Of a stretch of DNA of 64,000 nucleotides, positions 48,839 to 58,595 are shown in pieces. A program made the position numbers and the translations under genes. Below the pieces are notes generated by a model. It did no database searches. It was not told the origin of the DNA and saw only the letters and a list, made by a program, of their open reading frames with translations. Positions within the stretch are counted from its first letter, which is position 1; each line of letters starts with the position of its first letter. Origin of the DNA: Thiomonas arsenitoxydans (GTDB lineage Bacteria > Pseudomonadota > Gammaproteobacteria > Burkholderiales > Burkholderiaceae_C); NCBI RefSeq assembly GCF_000253115.1, contig NC_014145.1, positions 62,001 through 126,000 on the forward strand, in the 5' to 3' direction.

Positions 48839-49806
48839 GGTGTGCGGAAATGGTCGAAGCCCGCATAGACATTGTCCAACACCTGTCCGCTCGCGTCGAT
48901 CAGCCGCAGGCCCGGCTCGGCGTCGATGCGGCCGATGCGGGTGACGGGCGTGGCGGCTTGTGCTGCGGCGGCTGCCACGGCGTTGCGTTCGGTGGGCGGA
49001 GCGGTGAACAGGAGTTCGTAATCGTCGCCGCCCGCGAGTTGGCACAGGCGGCGGCGCTGCAGGGGTTGGGAACGAAGTGCCGCGCTGGCCGGGCAGGCGT
49101 CGGCATCGACGGTGGCGCCCACCTTGCTTGCGCGCAGGAGGTGGCCGAGGTCGGCAAGCAGGCCGTCGGAAATGTCGAGCGCGGCCTGCGCCACGTTCCG
49201 CAGCGCCAGACCGAGGGCGACGCGGGGCTCGGGGCGATCCATGCGCGGAAAAGTCGAGTCTTGCGTCTGCGCATCCAGCGTCCATTCGCCCAGGCGATGG
49301 CCCAGCGCCAGCCGGGCGTCGCCCACGGTGCCCGAGACCCAAAGGTCGTCGCCGGGCCGCGCGCCGCTGCGCAGCAGCGCCAGGCCGCGGGGCACGAACC
49401 CGAGCACGGTGATGCAGAGGTTGCGAGGGCCGCGGGTGGTGTCGCCGCCGACCAGTTCGATGTCGTGGGCTTCGGCCAAGGCGAACAGGCCCCGCGCAAA
49501 GCCTTCGAGCCAGCGTGGATCGGCCTCGGGCAAGGCAATCGCCAGGGTGAAAGCGTGCGGCCTTGCGCCCACGGCGGCCAGATCGGACAGGTTGACCGCC
49601 AGCGCCTTGTGTCCCAAAGCGTCCGGATCGGCCCCGGGTAGGAAATGCCGACCTTCCACCAGCATGTCGCTGGAAATGGCGATTTGTTCATTTGCGGCGG
49701 GCGCGGCGAGCAAGGCGCAATCGTCGCCCACGCCTAAAGCGGCGCGGCGCACGGGCCGGGTGAAGTAGCGGGCGATGAGATCGAACTCGCCGAGCGGTGC
49801 AGTCAT
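48835..49806 (-). CDS. thiL: thiamine-monophosphate kinase
   Basis: A 323-residue kinase that makes thiamine pyrophosphate. It begins GEFDLIARYF, with LGVGDDCALLA (metal-binding Asp pair), SSDMLVEGRHF, AVNLSDLAAVGARP, GGDTTRGP and DISDGLLADLGHLL, and ends with GFDHFRT. thiL-pgpA coupling is common in proteobacteria. Divergent from the malic enzyme gene. Confidence 0.95.
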   Translation of the reverse strand: MTAPLGEFDLIARYFTRPVRRAALGVGDDCALLAAPAANEQIAISSDMLVEGRHFLPGADPDALGHKALAVNLSDLAAVGARPHAFTLAIALPEADPRWLEGFARGLFALAEAHDIELVGGDTTRGPRNLCITVLGFVPRGLALLRSGARPGDDLWVSGTVGDARLALGHRLGEWTLDAQTQDSTFPRMDRPEPRVALGLALRNVAQAALDISDGLLADLGHLLRASKVGATVDADACPASAALRSQPLQRRRLCQLAGGDDYELLFTAPPTERNAVAAAAAQAATPVTRIGRIDAEPGLRLIDASGQVLDNVYAGFDHFRTP

Positions 49807-49942
49807 GGAAAGGCTATGCGATCAGAGGTGGTATGCACGCCATGTTCGCATATCGGTGCGCGGGCAGGCTCCTACAATGCCTGCTTCCCGTGCGGCGACA
49901 AGATGCGAAACGTTCACGACGGCCGCGTGAGGAGGAGACTTC

Positions 49943-52231
49943 ATGTCCAGCCCAGAAGACACCAAGGCCAAGCTGCGCCAAGCCGCGCTCGAATATCACG
50001 AATTTCCCCGCCCCGGCAAACTCGCCGTCGTCGCCACCAAGCAGTTGTCCAATCAGCGCGATCTGGCGCTGGCCTATTCGCCGGGTGTGGCGTCGGCCTG
50101 CGAAGAAATCCAGTCCAAGCCCGATGATGCGTTTCGCTACACCGGGCGTGGCAACTTGGTTGCGGTGATCACCAACGGCACCGCGGTGCTGGGGCTGGGC
50201 GACATCGGCCCGCTGGCGGCCAAGCCAGTGATGGAAGGCAAGGCGGTGCTGTTCAAGAAGTTCGCGGGCATCGACGTATTCGACATCGAGGTGAACGAAA
50301 AAGACCCGGCTAAGCTGGTCGAAATCATCGCCGCGCTGGAGCCCACGTTCGGCGGCATCAACCTCGAAGACATCAAGGCGCCGGAGTGTTTCGAGGTTGA
50401 GCGCAAGCTGCGCACCCGCATGAACATTCCGGTGTTCCACGACGATCAGCACGGCACGGCCATCATCGTCGGCGCGGCCATTCTCAATGGCCTGAAGGTG
50501 GTGGGCAAGGACATCGCCCAGGTCAAGCTGGTGTGCTCCGGCGCGGGCGCTGCGGCGCTGGCCTGCCTGAGCCTGCTGGTCGATCTGGGGCTGCCGCGCA
50601 AAAACATCTGGGTCAGCGATCTGGCCGGCGTGGTGTACGCGGGCCGCACCGAGCTGATGGACGAGGACAAACGCCGCTTCGCGCAAGATACCCCGGCGCG
50701 CACCCTGGCCGAAATCATCGACGGCGCGGACGTGTTTCTCGGCCTGTCCGCAGGCGGCGTGCTCAAGCCCGAATACACCCTGCGGATGGCGGACAAGCCC
50801 ATCATCCTGGCGCTGGCCAACCCCACGCCCGAAATCCTGCCGGAAGAGGCGCGCGCGGCGCGGCCTGATGCCATCATCGCCACGGGCCGGTCGGACTATC
50901 CGAACCAGGTCAACAACGTGCTGTGCTTCCCCTACATTTTCCGCGGTGCGCTCGACAGTGGCGCCACCACCATCACCGCCGAGATGGAAGTGGCCGCGGT
51001 GCGTGCCATCGCCGAGCTGGCGCAGGCTGAACAGAGCGACGTGGTGGCGGCCACTTACGTGGGTGAGCCGCTGCGTTTCGGTCCCGACTACCTGATTCCC
51101 AAACCCTTCGATCCGCGCCTGATGATCAAGATCGCCCCGGCAGTGGCCGAGGCGGCGGCGAAAAGCGGCGTGGCGCGCCGCCCCATCGCCGATCTGGACG
51201 CCTATCGCGACAGCCTGCAGCAGTTCGTCTATCAATCCGGCGCGCTGATGCGGCCGATGTTCAGCATCGCCAAGAAGGCGGCGAAAAAGCGCATCGTCTA
51301 TGCCGAGGGCGAGGACGAGCGCGTGCTGCGCGCCGTGCGCGTGGTGGTTGACGAGCATCTGGCCCGGCCCATTCTGGTGGGGCGTCCGGCGGTCATTGCC
51401 CAGCGCATCGAGCGTTTCGGTCTGCGGCTGGAACAAGAGCGCGACTACGACGTGGTCAACACCGATTTCGATCCGCGCTACCGCGATTTCTGGCAGACCT
51501 ACCACCAACTTGCGGGCCGCAAGGGCGTGACCCCGGCGATGGCCAAGATCGAAATGCGTCGGCGCCTGACCCTCATCAGCTCCATGATGCTGCACAAGGG
51601 CGAGGCCGACGGCATGCTCTGCGGCACCTGGGGCAATACCCACATCCACCTGCACTACATCGACCAGGTCATCGGTCGTCGTCCCGGCGCCAAGGTGTAT
51701 GCGGCGATGAACGTGCTGGTGCTGCCCGGTCGGCAGGTGGCGCTGGTCGATACCCATGTCAACATCGAGCCCAGCGCCGATGAAATTGCCGAAATCACCT
51801 GCATGGCGGCGCAGGAATTGCGCCGCTTCGGTATCGTTCCCAAGGTGGCCTTGCTGTCGCATTCCAATTTTGGCTCATCTCCTGCGCCCAGCGCGCTGAA
51901 AATGCGCGAGGCGCTAGCCCTGCTGCGCGAGCGCGAACCCGATCTGGAAGTCGATGGCGAAATGCAGGGCGACACTGCGGTCGACCCGGTCTTGCGCGCC
52001 AGCCTGATGGTCGATTCCGCCCTCACTGGCGAAGCCAATCTGCTGGTGTTCCCCAATCTGGACGCGGCCAATATCTCCTACAACCTGCTCAAGGCCACCG
52101 CGGGCAACAACATCGCCATCGGACCCGTTTTGCTGGGGGCGGCCAAGCCGGTGCACATCCTCACCGCGTCCAGCACCGTGCGTCGCATCGTCAACATGAC
52201 GGCGCTCACCGTCGCCGAGGCCAATCTTTGA
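49943..52231 (+). CDS. maeB: NADP-dependent malic enzyme with phosphotransacetylase-like domain
   Basis: A 762-residue two-part protein. The N-terminal half (to about 420) is malic enzyme: [40 protein letters not shown] and [12 protein letters not shown] for dinucleotide binding. The C-terminal half resembles phosphate acetyltransferase (PTA), [17 protein letters not shown] onward, and is thought to be regulatory by acetyl-CoA. Converts malate to pyruvate and CO2, producing NADPH. A purine-rich ribosome site (GAGGAGGAGA, 49930-49939) precedes the ATG. Confidence 0.95.
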   Translation: MSSPEDTKAKLRQAALEYHEFPRPGKLAVVATKQLSNQRDLALAYSPGVASACEEIQSKPDDAFRYTGRGNLVAVITNGTAVLGLGDIGPLAAKPVMEGKAVLFKKFAGIDVFDIEVNEKDPAKLVEIIAALEPTFGGINLEDIKAPECFEVERKLRTRMNIPVFHDDQHGTAIIVGAAILNGLKVVGKDIAQVKLVCSGAGAAALACLSLLVDLGLPRKNIWVSDLAGVVYAGRTELMDEDKRRFAQDTPARTLAEIIDGADVFLGLSAGGVLKPEYTLRMADKPIILALANPTPEILPEEARAARPDAIIATGRSDYPNQVNNVLCFPYIFRGALDSGATTITAEMEVAAVRAIAELAQAEQSDVVAATYVGEPLRFGPDYLIPKPFDPRLMIKIAPAVAEAAAKSGVARRPIADLDAYRDSLQQFVYQSGALMRPMFSIAKKAAKKRIVYAEGEDERVLRAVRVVVDEHLARPILVGRPAVIAQRIERFGLRLEQERDYDVVNTDFDPRYRDFWQTYHQLAGRKGVTPAMAKIEMRRRLTLISSMMLHKGEADGMLCGTWGNTHIHLHYIDQVIGRRPGAKVYAAMNVLVLPGRQVALVDTHVNIEPSADEIAEITCMAAQELRRFGIVPKVALLSHSNFGSSPAPSALKMREALALLREREPDLEVDGEMQGDTAVDPVLRASLMVDSALTGEANLLVFPNLDAANISYNLLKATAGNNIAIGPVLLGAAKPVHILTASSTVRRIVNMTALTVAEANL

Positions 52232-52374
52232 TCGCCCCCAGGGCCGGGCACTCCCCACCCCAACCCTCCCCACAAGTGGGGAGAGAGTGATCTCGCCTCC
52301 CCCATGACGTGGGGGAGGTCGGGAGGGGACTGCTCAGCCCGCCCCTCGTGAGGGCTGAGGCCTGCGGCTCTTTG
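52232..52374 (+). repeat. modular intergenic repeat, copy C (5' modules only)
   Basis: Directly after maeB: GCCCCCAGGGCCGGGC, the two GC hairpins CCTCCCCAC/GTGGGGAG and CCTCCCCCA/TGGGGGAGG, then CAGCCCGCCCCTCGTGAGGG and GGCCTGCGGCTC before losing similarity. The 3' palindromic module is missing. From 52375 to 52568 no gene is seen; the segment is AT-richer and should hold the promoter of the RNase gene. Confidence 0.75.
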
Positions 52375-52568
52375 ACCGTAAAACCTGCCTAAAAATTGGG
52401 CGAATCCTTGTGTTTCCGTGGTGATTTCGCTACGATTGCGTCTTGGCTGGTGTGCAGGGCCGAAGAATTTCATTATGGCCCAATACGCGAAACCGAACAG
52501 CATCAGCTGGTAATTTTCACGCAATTGCGTCCAATTTTCTCTAACGGTGCGGCTTTTGCCGCAGCAGC

Positions 52569-53015
52569 ATGAATCGCCGGTGCATTCGTTCTACGCTGCA
52601 ATCCCTGTTTTTTGCGGGGCTGCTGATTGCCACTTTATCGCTTCTGGCATCAGGCGGAACCAGCGTGTGGCCTGCAGCCCAGGCGCGCGAAACGTCGCAA
52701 TCGTCGCAAACCTCGGCACCGCAGGACATTCCAGTCATTTCCGTGGCCGACCTGCCGGTGCAGGCGCGAGACATGTTGAAGCGCATTGAACAAGGCGGCC
52801 CGTTCGAGGGATACAAGGACGGCGTCATTTTTGGAAACTATGAGCGGCTTTTGCCCTCAAAACGTCGTGGTTATTACCGCGAATACACCGTCCCGACTCC
52901 AGGCGCCCGCAACCGAGGGGCGCGCCGCATTGTGTGCGGAGGGGCCAAGCACCATCCCGATGTTTGTTACTACACCCATGATCACTATGCCAGTTTCCGA
53001 CGCATCGCCCAATGA
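52569..53015 (+). CDS. secreted guanyl-type ribonuclease (barnase/RNase Sa-like)
   Basis: A 148-residue protein with a signal peptide or anchor (hydrophobic residues 13-28) and a ribonuclease domain: FGNYERLLPSKRRGYYREYT with VPTPGARNRGARRIVCGG and CYYTHDHYASFRRI. Glu (YREYT), Arg (GARRIV) and His (THDHY) match the catalytic triad of barnase-type enzymes. Two cysteines around the C-terminal hairpin may form a disulfide, consistent with periplasmic or extracellular action. The next gene encodes a barstar-like inhibitor overlapping in another frame. Confidence 0.88.
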   Translation: MNRRCIRSTLQSLFFAGLLIATLSLLASGGTSVWPAAQARETSQSSQTSAPQDIPVISVADLPVQARDMLKRIEQGGPFEGYKDGVIFGNYERLLPSKRRGYYREYTVPTPGARNRGARRIVCGGAKHHPDVCYYTHDHYASFRRIAQ

Positions 53016-53424
53016 TGCCGATCCCGCCGTGCTGCTCAAATCGGTACGGCCGAACATCGTGCAGTCGATCCGGGCTTACCGTGTTGCGCAGTTGCAAGAC
53101 GCAGCCGAGACGACCGGCCAGCATTTTCTCTATGCCAACCTCGCCGAGGCGAACACCAAACAGGAAGTGCTGGAGACGATTGCGCGCTCCTTCCTGTTTC
53201 CCAAGCATTTCGGCAAAAACCTCGATGCCCTGCACGATTGCCTGACCGACGTGGTGCACAGCGGCGGGCCGCAGCCCGGCTTCGTGGTCGTGCTCGAGCA
53301 GCTACCGGCCACGCAGCGATTCGACAAGGAAGCGCGCGAAACGCTGCTCGATGTGTTCCGCGACGCGGCCGATTTCTGGGCGGAGCGTGGCATAGCCTTC
53401 AGGGTCTTCTATTCTTTTCTGTAA
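52987..53424 (+). CDS. barstar family ribonuclease inhibitor
   Basis: A 145-residue cytoplasmic protein whose C-terminal 90 residues form a barstar domain: LYANLAEANTKQEVLETIAR, FPKHFGKNLDALHDCLTD (helix that blocks the RNase active site), and FWAERGIAFRVFYSFL. The start at ATG 52987 overlaps the RNase gene by 29 bases (ATG 52978 is an alternative), so inhibitor translation is coupled to RNase translation. The N-terminal extension of about 45 residues beyond classical barstar is unassigned. Confidence 0.88.
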   Translation: MPVSDASPNDADPAVLLKSVRPNIVQSIRAYRVAQLQDAAETTGQHFLYANLAEANTKQEVLETIARSFLFPKHFGKNLDALHDCLTDVVHSGGPQPGFVVVLEQLPATQRFDKEARETLLDVFRDAADFWAERGIAFRVFYSFL

Positions 53425-53571
53425 CCCGCACTCCTGGCCGGGAGGAGATGCGGGGCGAAGCGGTACCGGAACCCAGAGTCAAGGCCGTCAAGGTCTGCAC
53501 GCCGTGGGAAGGGGCTTGGGCGCAGCTCGTGGTTTGAGCCCTGCCTGATCTTTTTCTGCGGTGCTGGAGGT

Positions 53572-53609
53572 GGCGCAAGACAAGTTTTGTCTTGCGCCAT
53601 TTATTTTTT
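53572..53609 (+). terminator. Rho-independent terminator, RNase/barstar operon
   Basis: GGCGCAAGACAA (53572-53583) and TTGTCTTGCGCC (53587-53598) form a perfect 12-bp stem with a GTT loop, followed by ATTTATTTTTTA. It stands about 150 bases after the barstar stop and just before the rsmA end. Confidence 0.85.
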
Positions 53610-54414
53610 ACGGCGACGATGGAAGCGACTGAGCCAGCGCGATGTACTCGGCCGTGCTCACTTCCTCGGCGCGGCGCTGCAGATCGAAGTCGCCGGCATA
53701 GCCTTGGGTGTCGAGCCAGGGGCCCAGGCTGTGTCGCATCAATTTGCGGCGCTGGGAGAACGCGGCGGTCACCAGGGCGGAAAGCAGTTTGCGGTCGAGC
53801 CGCGGCAATTCCTGCACAGGCAGCGGGGTCATGCGAACCACCGCGGAATTGACCTTAGGCGGCGGATCGAAGGCTTCGGGCGGCACGTCGAGCAGATTGA
53901 CCATGCGATAGCGCCACTGCAGCATGACCGAGAGTCGGCCGAAATCGCGACCACCCGGAGCGGCCACCATGCGGTCGATCACCTCTTTTTGCAGCATGAA
54001 GTGCTGATCGCGAACTTGCTCGGCCACATCCATGAGATGAAATAGCAGCGGCGTGGAAATGTTGTACGGCAGATTGCCAACCAGGCGCAGATCGGTGCCC
54101 AGGCTAGCGAAGTTGAAATCGAGCGCGTCGGCCTCGATCAGTTCCACCTTGTCGGGCGCTTGCTTGCTCCAGCGCGCGGCGAGGTCGCGGTCGATTTCGA
54201 CGGCGGCCAGGCGGGGAATGCGCTGCAAGAGCGCGAGCGTCAAGGCGCCCAGGCCGGGGCCGATTTCCACCAAGCGCTCGTCAGCCTGCGGGTTGATGCA
54301 GTCGACGATGCCCTGGATGATCTGCTGGTCGATGAGGAAATGCTGGCCGAAGCGCTTGCGCGCCACATGCGTGGTCTGCGCCGCCCCGCGCGGTCGGGCG
54401 GGCGGGTGCTTCAT
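53608..54414 (-). CDS. rsmA: 16S rRNA dimethyladenosine transferase
   Basis: A 268-residue methylase (KsgA) that dimethylates two adjacent adenines near the 3' end of 16S rRNA. Motifs: [23 protein letters not shown]-binding [28 protein letters not shown] (catalytic NLPY) and [14 protein letters not shown]. The surA gene lies upstream on the same strand; pdxA, often found between them, is missing and a repeat copy occupies the gap. Confidence 0.95.
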   Translation of the reverse strand: MKHPPARPRGAAQTTHVARKRFGQHFLIDQQIIQGIVDCINPQADERLVEIGPGLGALTLALLQRIPRLAAVEIDRDLAARWSKQAPDKVELIEADALDFNFASLGTDLRLVGNLPYNISTPLLFHLMDVAEQVRDQHFMLQKEVIDRMVAAPGGRDFGRLSVMLQWRYRMVNLLDVPPEAFDPPPKVNSAVVRMTPLPVQELPRLDRKLLSALVTAAFSQRRKLMRHSLGPWLDTQGYAGDFDLQRRAEEVSTAEYIALAQSLPSSP

Positions 54415-54420
54415 GCCGCC

Positions 54421-54580
54421 GACCGCCCCCAGGGTCGGCTCGCCGACCCGCCCCCCATGGGGGATGAGGCCCGCGGCTCCAAGCTGCCCTGCGGCAGCGT
54501 GGACGGAGCCGAATCCGAGCAGCTTGCAAGCTGCGAGGTGGACAAGGAAACTTGGGGCGGTCCGGCGTTTTCTTGAGGGC
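54421..54580 (+). repeat. modular intergenic repeat, copy D (modules 1 and 3)
   Basis: Between rsmA and surA: GCCCCCAGGGTCGGCTCG, CCGCCCCCCATGGGGG, then the 3' module with the first stem (one arm changed, AGCGTGG for AGCTTGG), the intact palindrome GCAGCTTGCAAGCTGC and TTTTCTTGAGGGC. It lies antisense to the surA-rsmA transcript. Confidence 0.8.
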
Positions 54581-54597
54581 CCAGGCCAATGCGCCGA

Positions 54598-56016
54598 TCA
54601 GTCATTTTCCGGAATGTGCACATAGGTGCGGGCGCGCACGTCGCGCACCAGTTCATCGAAGTCTTCAGCGGCCTTTTGGCGTTGCAGCACTTCGCGCGCC
54701 AGCGCGCGTTTTTGCGATGCTTCAAGCGGTCGCACCGCGCGGTCAACCAGTTGCAGCAGAACGACCTTGTTGCCCATGACGATGGGCGCAGACACATCGC
54801 CCGGATTGAGACGCTGCAACGCGGCGTCGAGCACGGGGTCGAGCTGCCCGGGCAAGACCCAGCCCAGCGCGCCGCCCTTGGCCGCCGTCGCGGGGTCTTG
54901 CGAAAGTTCGCGGGCCTTTTCGCTGAACTGCACCTTGCCGTTTTGCACCGCCTGCGCGATGGAGTCCAGCTCGGCCTTGGCGCGAATGCGTTGCGCGTCG
55001 GTGCTGGCGCTCAGCACGATTTCGCGCACCTCGCTTTGCATGGCCGTGGTGGGCGCGGCCGTCTCGCCGCTGACCTGCAGCAGCTTCAGGATGTGGAACC
55101 CGGCCGCGCTGCGGATGACGGGGCTGATCTGCCCGGGCTGCAGGTTGCGCACGGTGTCGACGAACAGCGTGGGCAGACGGTTGGCCGGGCGCATGCCTAG
55201 ATCGCCGCCGCGCTTGGCGCCTTCGCCCTGAGAGTCTTGGGTGGCGAGCTGGGCGAAGGCGGCGCCCGCTTTCAGCTTGGCATCGATGGCGTCGATTTTC
55301 TGCTTGACGGCGGCGACTTGCGCCTCGGTGGCGTTTTGCGCCACCGGCAAAAAGATCTGCGCGATGTCATAGGCGGCCTGCGGGCTGGCGGCGGCAGCGT
55401 CTTGTTTGGACAGGAACTCGTCGATTTCGCTTTCGGAAACCGTCGGCAGTTGCGCCATGCTGCGCTCGCGCAATCGGCTGATGAGAATTTCGCGCTTGAG
55501 CTGATCGCGGTAAGTGCTCCAGCCCATGCCCTCTTTCTCGATGGCGCTGCGCAGTTCGGGCACGGTCAGCTTGTTGTTGCTCGCCACCTGGGCGATGGCG
55601 CGGTCGAGCGTGTCCTGGTTGACGCCCATGCCGATTTGTTCGGCATATTGCGCCAGCGCCACTTCGTCGATCATCTGGTTGAGCACCTGGCTGCGCAACT
55701 GCGCTGCAGACGGCAGTGTGGCGCCAGCGGCCTGCGCCTGCTGGCGTGTGGCTTCGACTCGCAGTTGCAGGTCGTAATCGGTGATCACCTGGTTGCCCAC
55801 GATGGCGGCAATGCCATCGCTGGTGCGAGCACTGCTGAAGGTGGATGGCAGCGCGGGCGGCGCTGCCATCGGTGGGACGGTGGCAGCAGCCGGTGCTGGC
55901 ACCGACAAACCGCCCGCAGCGCCGGGAGGCAGCCGCAAACCCTGCGCCTGCGCACAGACGGCCAGAGAGGCCAGCATCATTGCCAGCAGGGCGCGTGGCG
56001 GAAGAGTCTTATTCAT
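54598..56016 (-). CDS. surA: periplasmic peptidyl-prolyl isomerase chaperone SurA
   Basis: A 472-residue periplasmic chaperone for outer-membrane proteins. Signal peptide LLAMMLASLAVCAQAQG; N-terminal SurA domain (GIAAIVGNQVITDYDLQLRV); two parvulin domains, around residues 215-320 (GGDLGMRPANRLP) and 335-430 (GGALGWVLPGQLDP). It starts inside the lptD end (8-base overlap, reading from ATG 56014-56016), so the two are coupled; SurA assists folding of LptD itself. Confidence 0.95.
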   Translation of the reverse strand: MNKTLPPRALLAMMLASLAVCAQAQGLRLPPGAAGGLSVPAPAAATVPPMAAPPALPSTFSSARTSDGIAAIVGNQVITDYDLQLRVEATRQQAQAAGATLPSAAQLRSQVLNQMIDEVALAQYAEQIGMGVNQDTLDRAIAQVASNNKLTVPELRSAIEKEGMGWSTYRDQLKREILISRLRERSMAQLPTVSESEIDEFLSKQDAAAASPQAAYDIAQIFLPVAQNATEAQVAAVKQKIDAIDAKLKAGAAFAQLATQDSQGEGAKRGGDLGMRPANRLPTLFVDTVRNLQPGQISPVIRSAAGFHILKLLQVSGETAAPTTAMQSEVREIVLSASTDAQRIRAKAELDSIAQAVQNGKVQFSEKARELSQDPATAAKGGALGWVLPGQLDPVLDAALQRLNPGDVSAPIVMGNKVVLLQLVDRAVRPLEASQKRALAREVLQRQKAAEDFDELVRDVRARTYVHIPEND

Positions 56017-58294
56017 AGTTGGCAAAACGGCTCGGGGGCACGTTGGATTGCTTGAGGATCTGATAGCCGGGGATATTCTGCTTGAGCGCCGACAGCGGAT
56101 TGTTGCCCAGCCGGGAAAAACCGACGAGTTCGAGCTGGAAAAGGATGCGGGTATAAGCCGTGGCCTGGGTGAGCGAGTTGCGTTGCAGCACGATGCGGCC
56201 GATCCAGCAGCCGCCGTCGTACTCGAACCCCAGCAGGCCGTCGTTGAAGCGCTTGTCGAGAATGCTGTAATTGGCCTGTCCCACCGAATACCAGCGCGGG
56301 CTGAGCTGCCACTGCCACGCCGTGTTGATGTAGCGCAGCGGAATCTGGCCCGAGGCGGCGCTTTGGTACAGGTAGCTGGTGCTGATGGTTTTATACGGCC
56401 CGGGTGACCAGCGCGCGCCCGCGGAGATCTGCTGGCTTTGCTTGAGCCGCATGTTGTATTGCAGTGCGGCCTCCGCGCTCCAGTGTGTGCTGAGGTTGGC
56501 GCTGGCCAGCGCGAAGGTGTCGTTCAGCCCGGCCGGAATGGGATTGCCGCTGAGCACGACACGTTGCGGCGCGAACAACACCCGTTGCGCCAGGGTGAGT
56601 CGCCCGAGTTCGACGCCGGTCCGCGGGTCGAGCAGGCGCGAGGTGACGCCGCCGGTGAGGTTGTTGGCGTCGGCGATGCGATCAACGCCCGAGAACACGT
56701 TGTCGGTATAGATGGTCGACAGGTTCAGGTCGAGGTCGGCGCTGTCGAAGTTCGGCAGGTTCTGCTGGTTGCGATAAGGCGTGTAGACGTAGTAGAGCCG
56801 CGGCTCCAGGGTTTGCGTGAGCGCGCGGCCGAACAGCGAGGTGGGGCGCTCGAACACCAGGCCGCTGTCGAGGCTGAAGGTCGGCACCGAGCGGTCGGCG
56901 GTGGTGGCGCCGCCGGTCATGGCCGTGTCGGTGACGTAGCGGGTGAAGTTGAACGACAGCTTGGGCGTGATAAAGCCGCCGGGACGCACCACCGGATAGC
57001 TGATCTGCGGGTTGAGGTAGAGCCGGTCGCCGGAAATCGCGGCGGGGTTGGTGAAGCGGGTCAGCGCCGAGTCGAACTGCCAGCTCAGGCCGCTGTAATT
57101 CGCGCTTTGCAGATGGGTGTAGAGCTGGGGCTGCTGGTTGTAGGGCACGCCGATCGGCGCCGCGGTGTTTTGCAGCGTCTGCCAGCGGTTGACGCTGAGC
57201 TGCATATAGCCCAGCGGCAGACCGTAGGTGAGGCTGCCTTGTTGCGGCAGGGTGCGATTGGAGCCGATGACCGGGTTGACGCCGCCGAAGTCTTGCCACC
57301 AGTTGTCGTCGGACACCTGCTGGTAGTTCACCGCGTAGCTCAGGCCGTGGCCGAGGCCGCCGTTCTGCTGCACATAACCGGCCCAGCGACTGTTGCCGCT
57401 GTCGCTGCTGTCCGAAGGCAGCAGGTCGAACTGGCTGCGGCCCGAAAACGTCGGCTCGAGCCAGCGCGTGGCCAAGCTGCCCATGAAGCCGCGACGCAGA
57501 ATGACCCGCGGCGTGAGCGTGGCGTCGTAATTGGGGGCGATGTTCCAGTAGTACGGCACCGCGAGGTCGACGCCGTTGCGGCTGTCCACGCCCAGCGTGG
57601 GCGGCAGCCAGCCTGACTTGCGCGCATCGCTCAGCGGAAAGCTGGCGTAGGGCAGCGGCAGAATGGTGGCGCCCTTGAACACCACGCGGGCGTCGCGCGC
57701 CACGCCGGTGTTGTCGGCCAGGTTCAGGTCGAGATGCGTGGCCTGAACGAACCAGTCCACCGGGCTGGCGGTGCAGGTGGTGTAGGTGGCGTTGTCGGCC
57801 TTGAGGTGGTCGCGGCCGAGAAAGTCGATGTTGTCGGCGTGGCCGTGCCCCTGGGTGACGCGAAAGTAATAGTTGGCGTCGGGCATCTGGCCGCGATAGG
57901 TGTCGAGCTGCATGCGCAGCGCCGGGCCGGTGAACAAATTGCCGTCGCGCAAGACCCGCACGTTGCCGTTGGCCACGGCCTCGTTCTCGACAAAGTAGTA
58001 GCGCAGGCGGTCGGTCTTGATCACGATGCTGTGCTTGCGCAGTTGCACGTCGCCGGTGGCGTGGACATAGATATTGTTCTGTCCGGTAATTTTGTCGGCG
58101 ATGACGAACAGTGGCTCGAAGGCCTCGGCCTGCGCGGGCAGGCGCTGCAGCAAATCCAGGCTGGGCGTGAGTTGCAGCGGGGCGGAGGCAGGTGTTGCCT
58201 CCTGCGCCTGCGCCGTGACATCCCAGCCCAGTGCGAGCGCCAGCATCAGCAGAGTGAGGCGCGGGAGGCGGCGGGATGGCGGGGGAAAAGGCAC
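56009..58294 (-). CDS. lptD: LPS-assembly protein LptD
   Basis: A 761-residue outer-membrane protein that inserts lipopolysaccharide into the outer leaflet. Signal peptide LTLLMLALALGWDVTAQAQ; periplasmic LptA-like domain (YVHATGDVQLRKHSIVIKTD region); large beta-barrel with RLLDPRTGVELGRLTLAQR and QLELVGFSRLGNNPL near the end. The ATG-initiated frame extends to 58654 through a repeat copy, so that start is not credible; GTG 58292-58294 gives MPFPPPSRRLPRLTLLML, a normal export signal. Divergent from amgK-murU, as in Burkholderia and Pseudomonas. Confidence 0.92.
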   Translation of the reverse strand: MPFPPPSRRLPRLTLLMLALALGWDVTAQAQEATPASAPLQLTPSLDLLQRLPAQAEAFEPLFVIADKITGQNNIYVHATGDVQLRKHSIVIKTDRLRYYFVENEAVANGNVRVLRDGNLFTGPALRMQLDTYRGQMPDANYYFRVTQGHGHADNIDFLGRDHLKADNATYTTCTASPVDWFVQATHLDLNLADNTGVARDARVVFKGATILPLPYASFPLSDARKSGWLPPTLGVDSRNGVDLAVPYYWNIAPNYDATLTPRVILRRGFMGSLATRWLEPTFSGRSQFDLLPSDSSDSGNSRWAGYVQQNGGLGHGLSYAVNYQQVSDDNWWQDFGGVNPVIGSNRTLPQQGSLTYGLPLGYMQLSVNRWQTLQNTAAPIGVPYNQQPQLYTHLQSANYSGLSWQFDSALTRFTNPAAISGDRLYLNPQISYPVVRPGGFITPKLSFNFTRYVTDTAMTGGATTADRSVPTFSLDSGLVFERPTSLFGRALTQTLEPRLYYVYTPYRNQQNLPNFDSADLDLNLSTIYTDNVFSGVDRIADANNLTGGVTSRLLDPRTGVELGRLTLAQRVLFAPQRVVLSGNPIPAGLNDTFALASANLSTHWSAEAALQYNMRLKQSQQISAGARWSPGPYKTISTSYLYQSAASGQIPLRYINTAWQWQLSPRWYSVGQANYSILDKRFNDGLLGFEYDGGCWIGRIVLQRNSLTQATAYTRILFQLELVGFSRLGNNPLSALKQNIPGYQILKQSNVPPSRFANYE

Positions 58295-58407
58295 GGGGAT
58301 CAGGTGGGAGGCGGGCTTATGACGGCGAACCGCGGCGGATCGCCCGGCCAGTCGATCGATTCGGGCCGCGCAACGGTGCCTAAAATGCCAGCGGATTATA
58401 GGGAGTG

Positions 58408-58564
58408 CCCCCAGACCTGCCGCGTTCGCGTCAGCCCCCCCGAGGGGGATGAGGCCCGCGGCTCCAAGCTGCCCTGTGGCAGCTTGGACGGAGACGAATC
58501 CGAGCGGCTTGCAAGCCGCGAGGTGGACAAGAAAACTTGGGGCGGCCCGGCGTTTTCTCATGAG
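58408..58564 (+). repeat. modular intergenic repeat, copy E, with compensatory change
   Basis: Between lptD and amgK. Degenerate module 1, then CCCCCCCGAGGGGGATGAGGC and the 3' module: first stem with loop CTGT instead of CTGC, and second palindrome GCGGCTTGCAAGCCGC instead of GCAGCTTGCAAGCTGC. Both arms changed together (A to G and T to C), preserving pairing. It ends TTTTCTCATGAGGC. Confidence 0.85.
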
Positions 58565-58595
58565 GCCATTCTTCCTGTCTTTTCTATCCCATTCC

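Noticed and set aside
49814..51862. 682-codon minus-strand open frame opposite maeB
   Set aside because: Composition typical of antisense frames in GC-rich genes; the malic enzyme frame is fully conserved.
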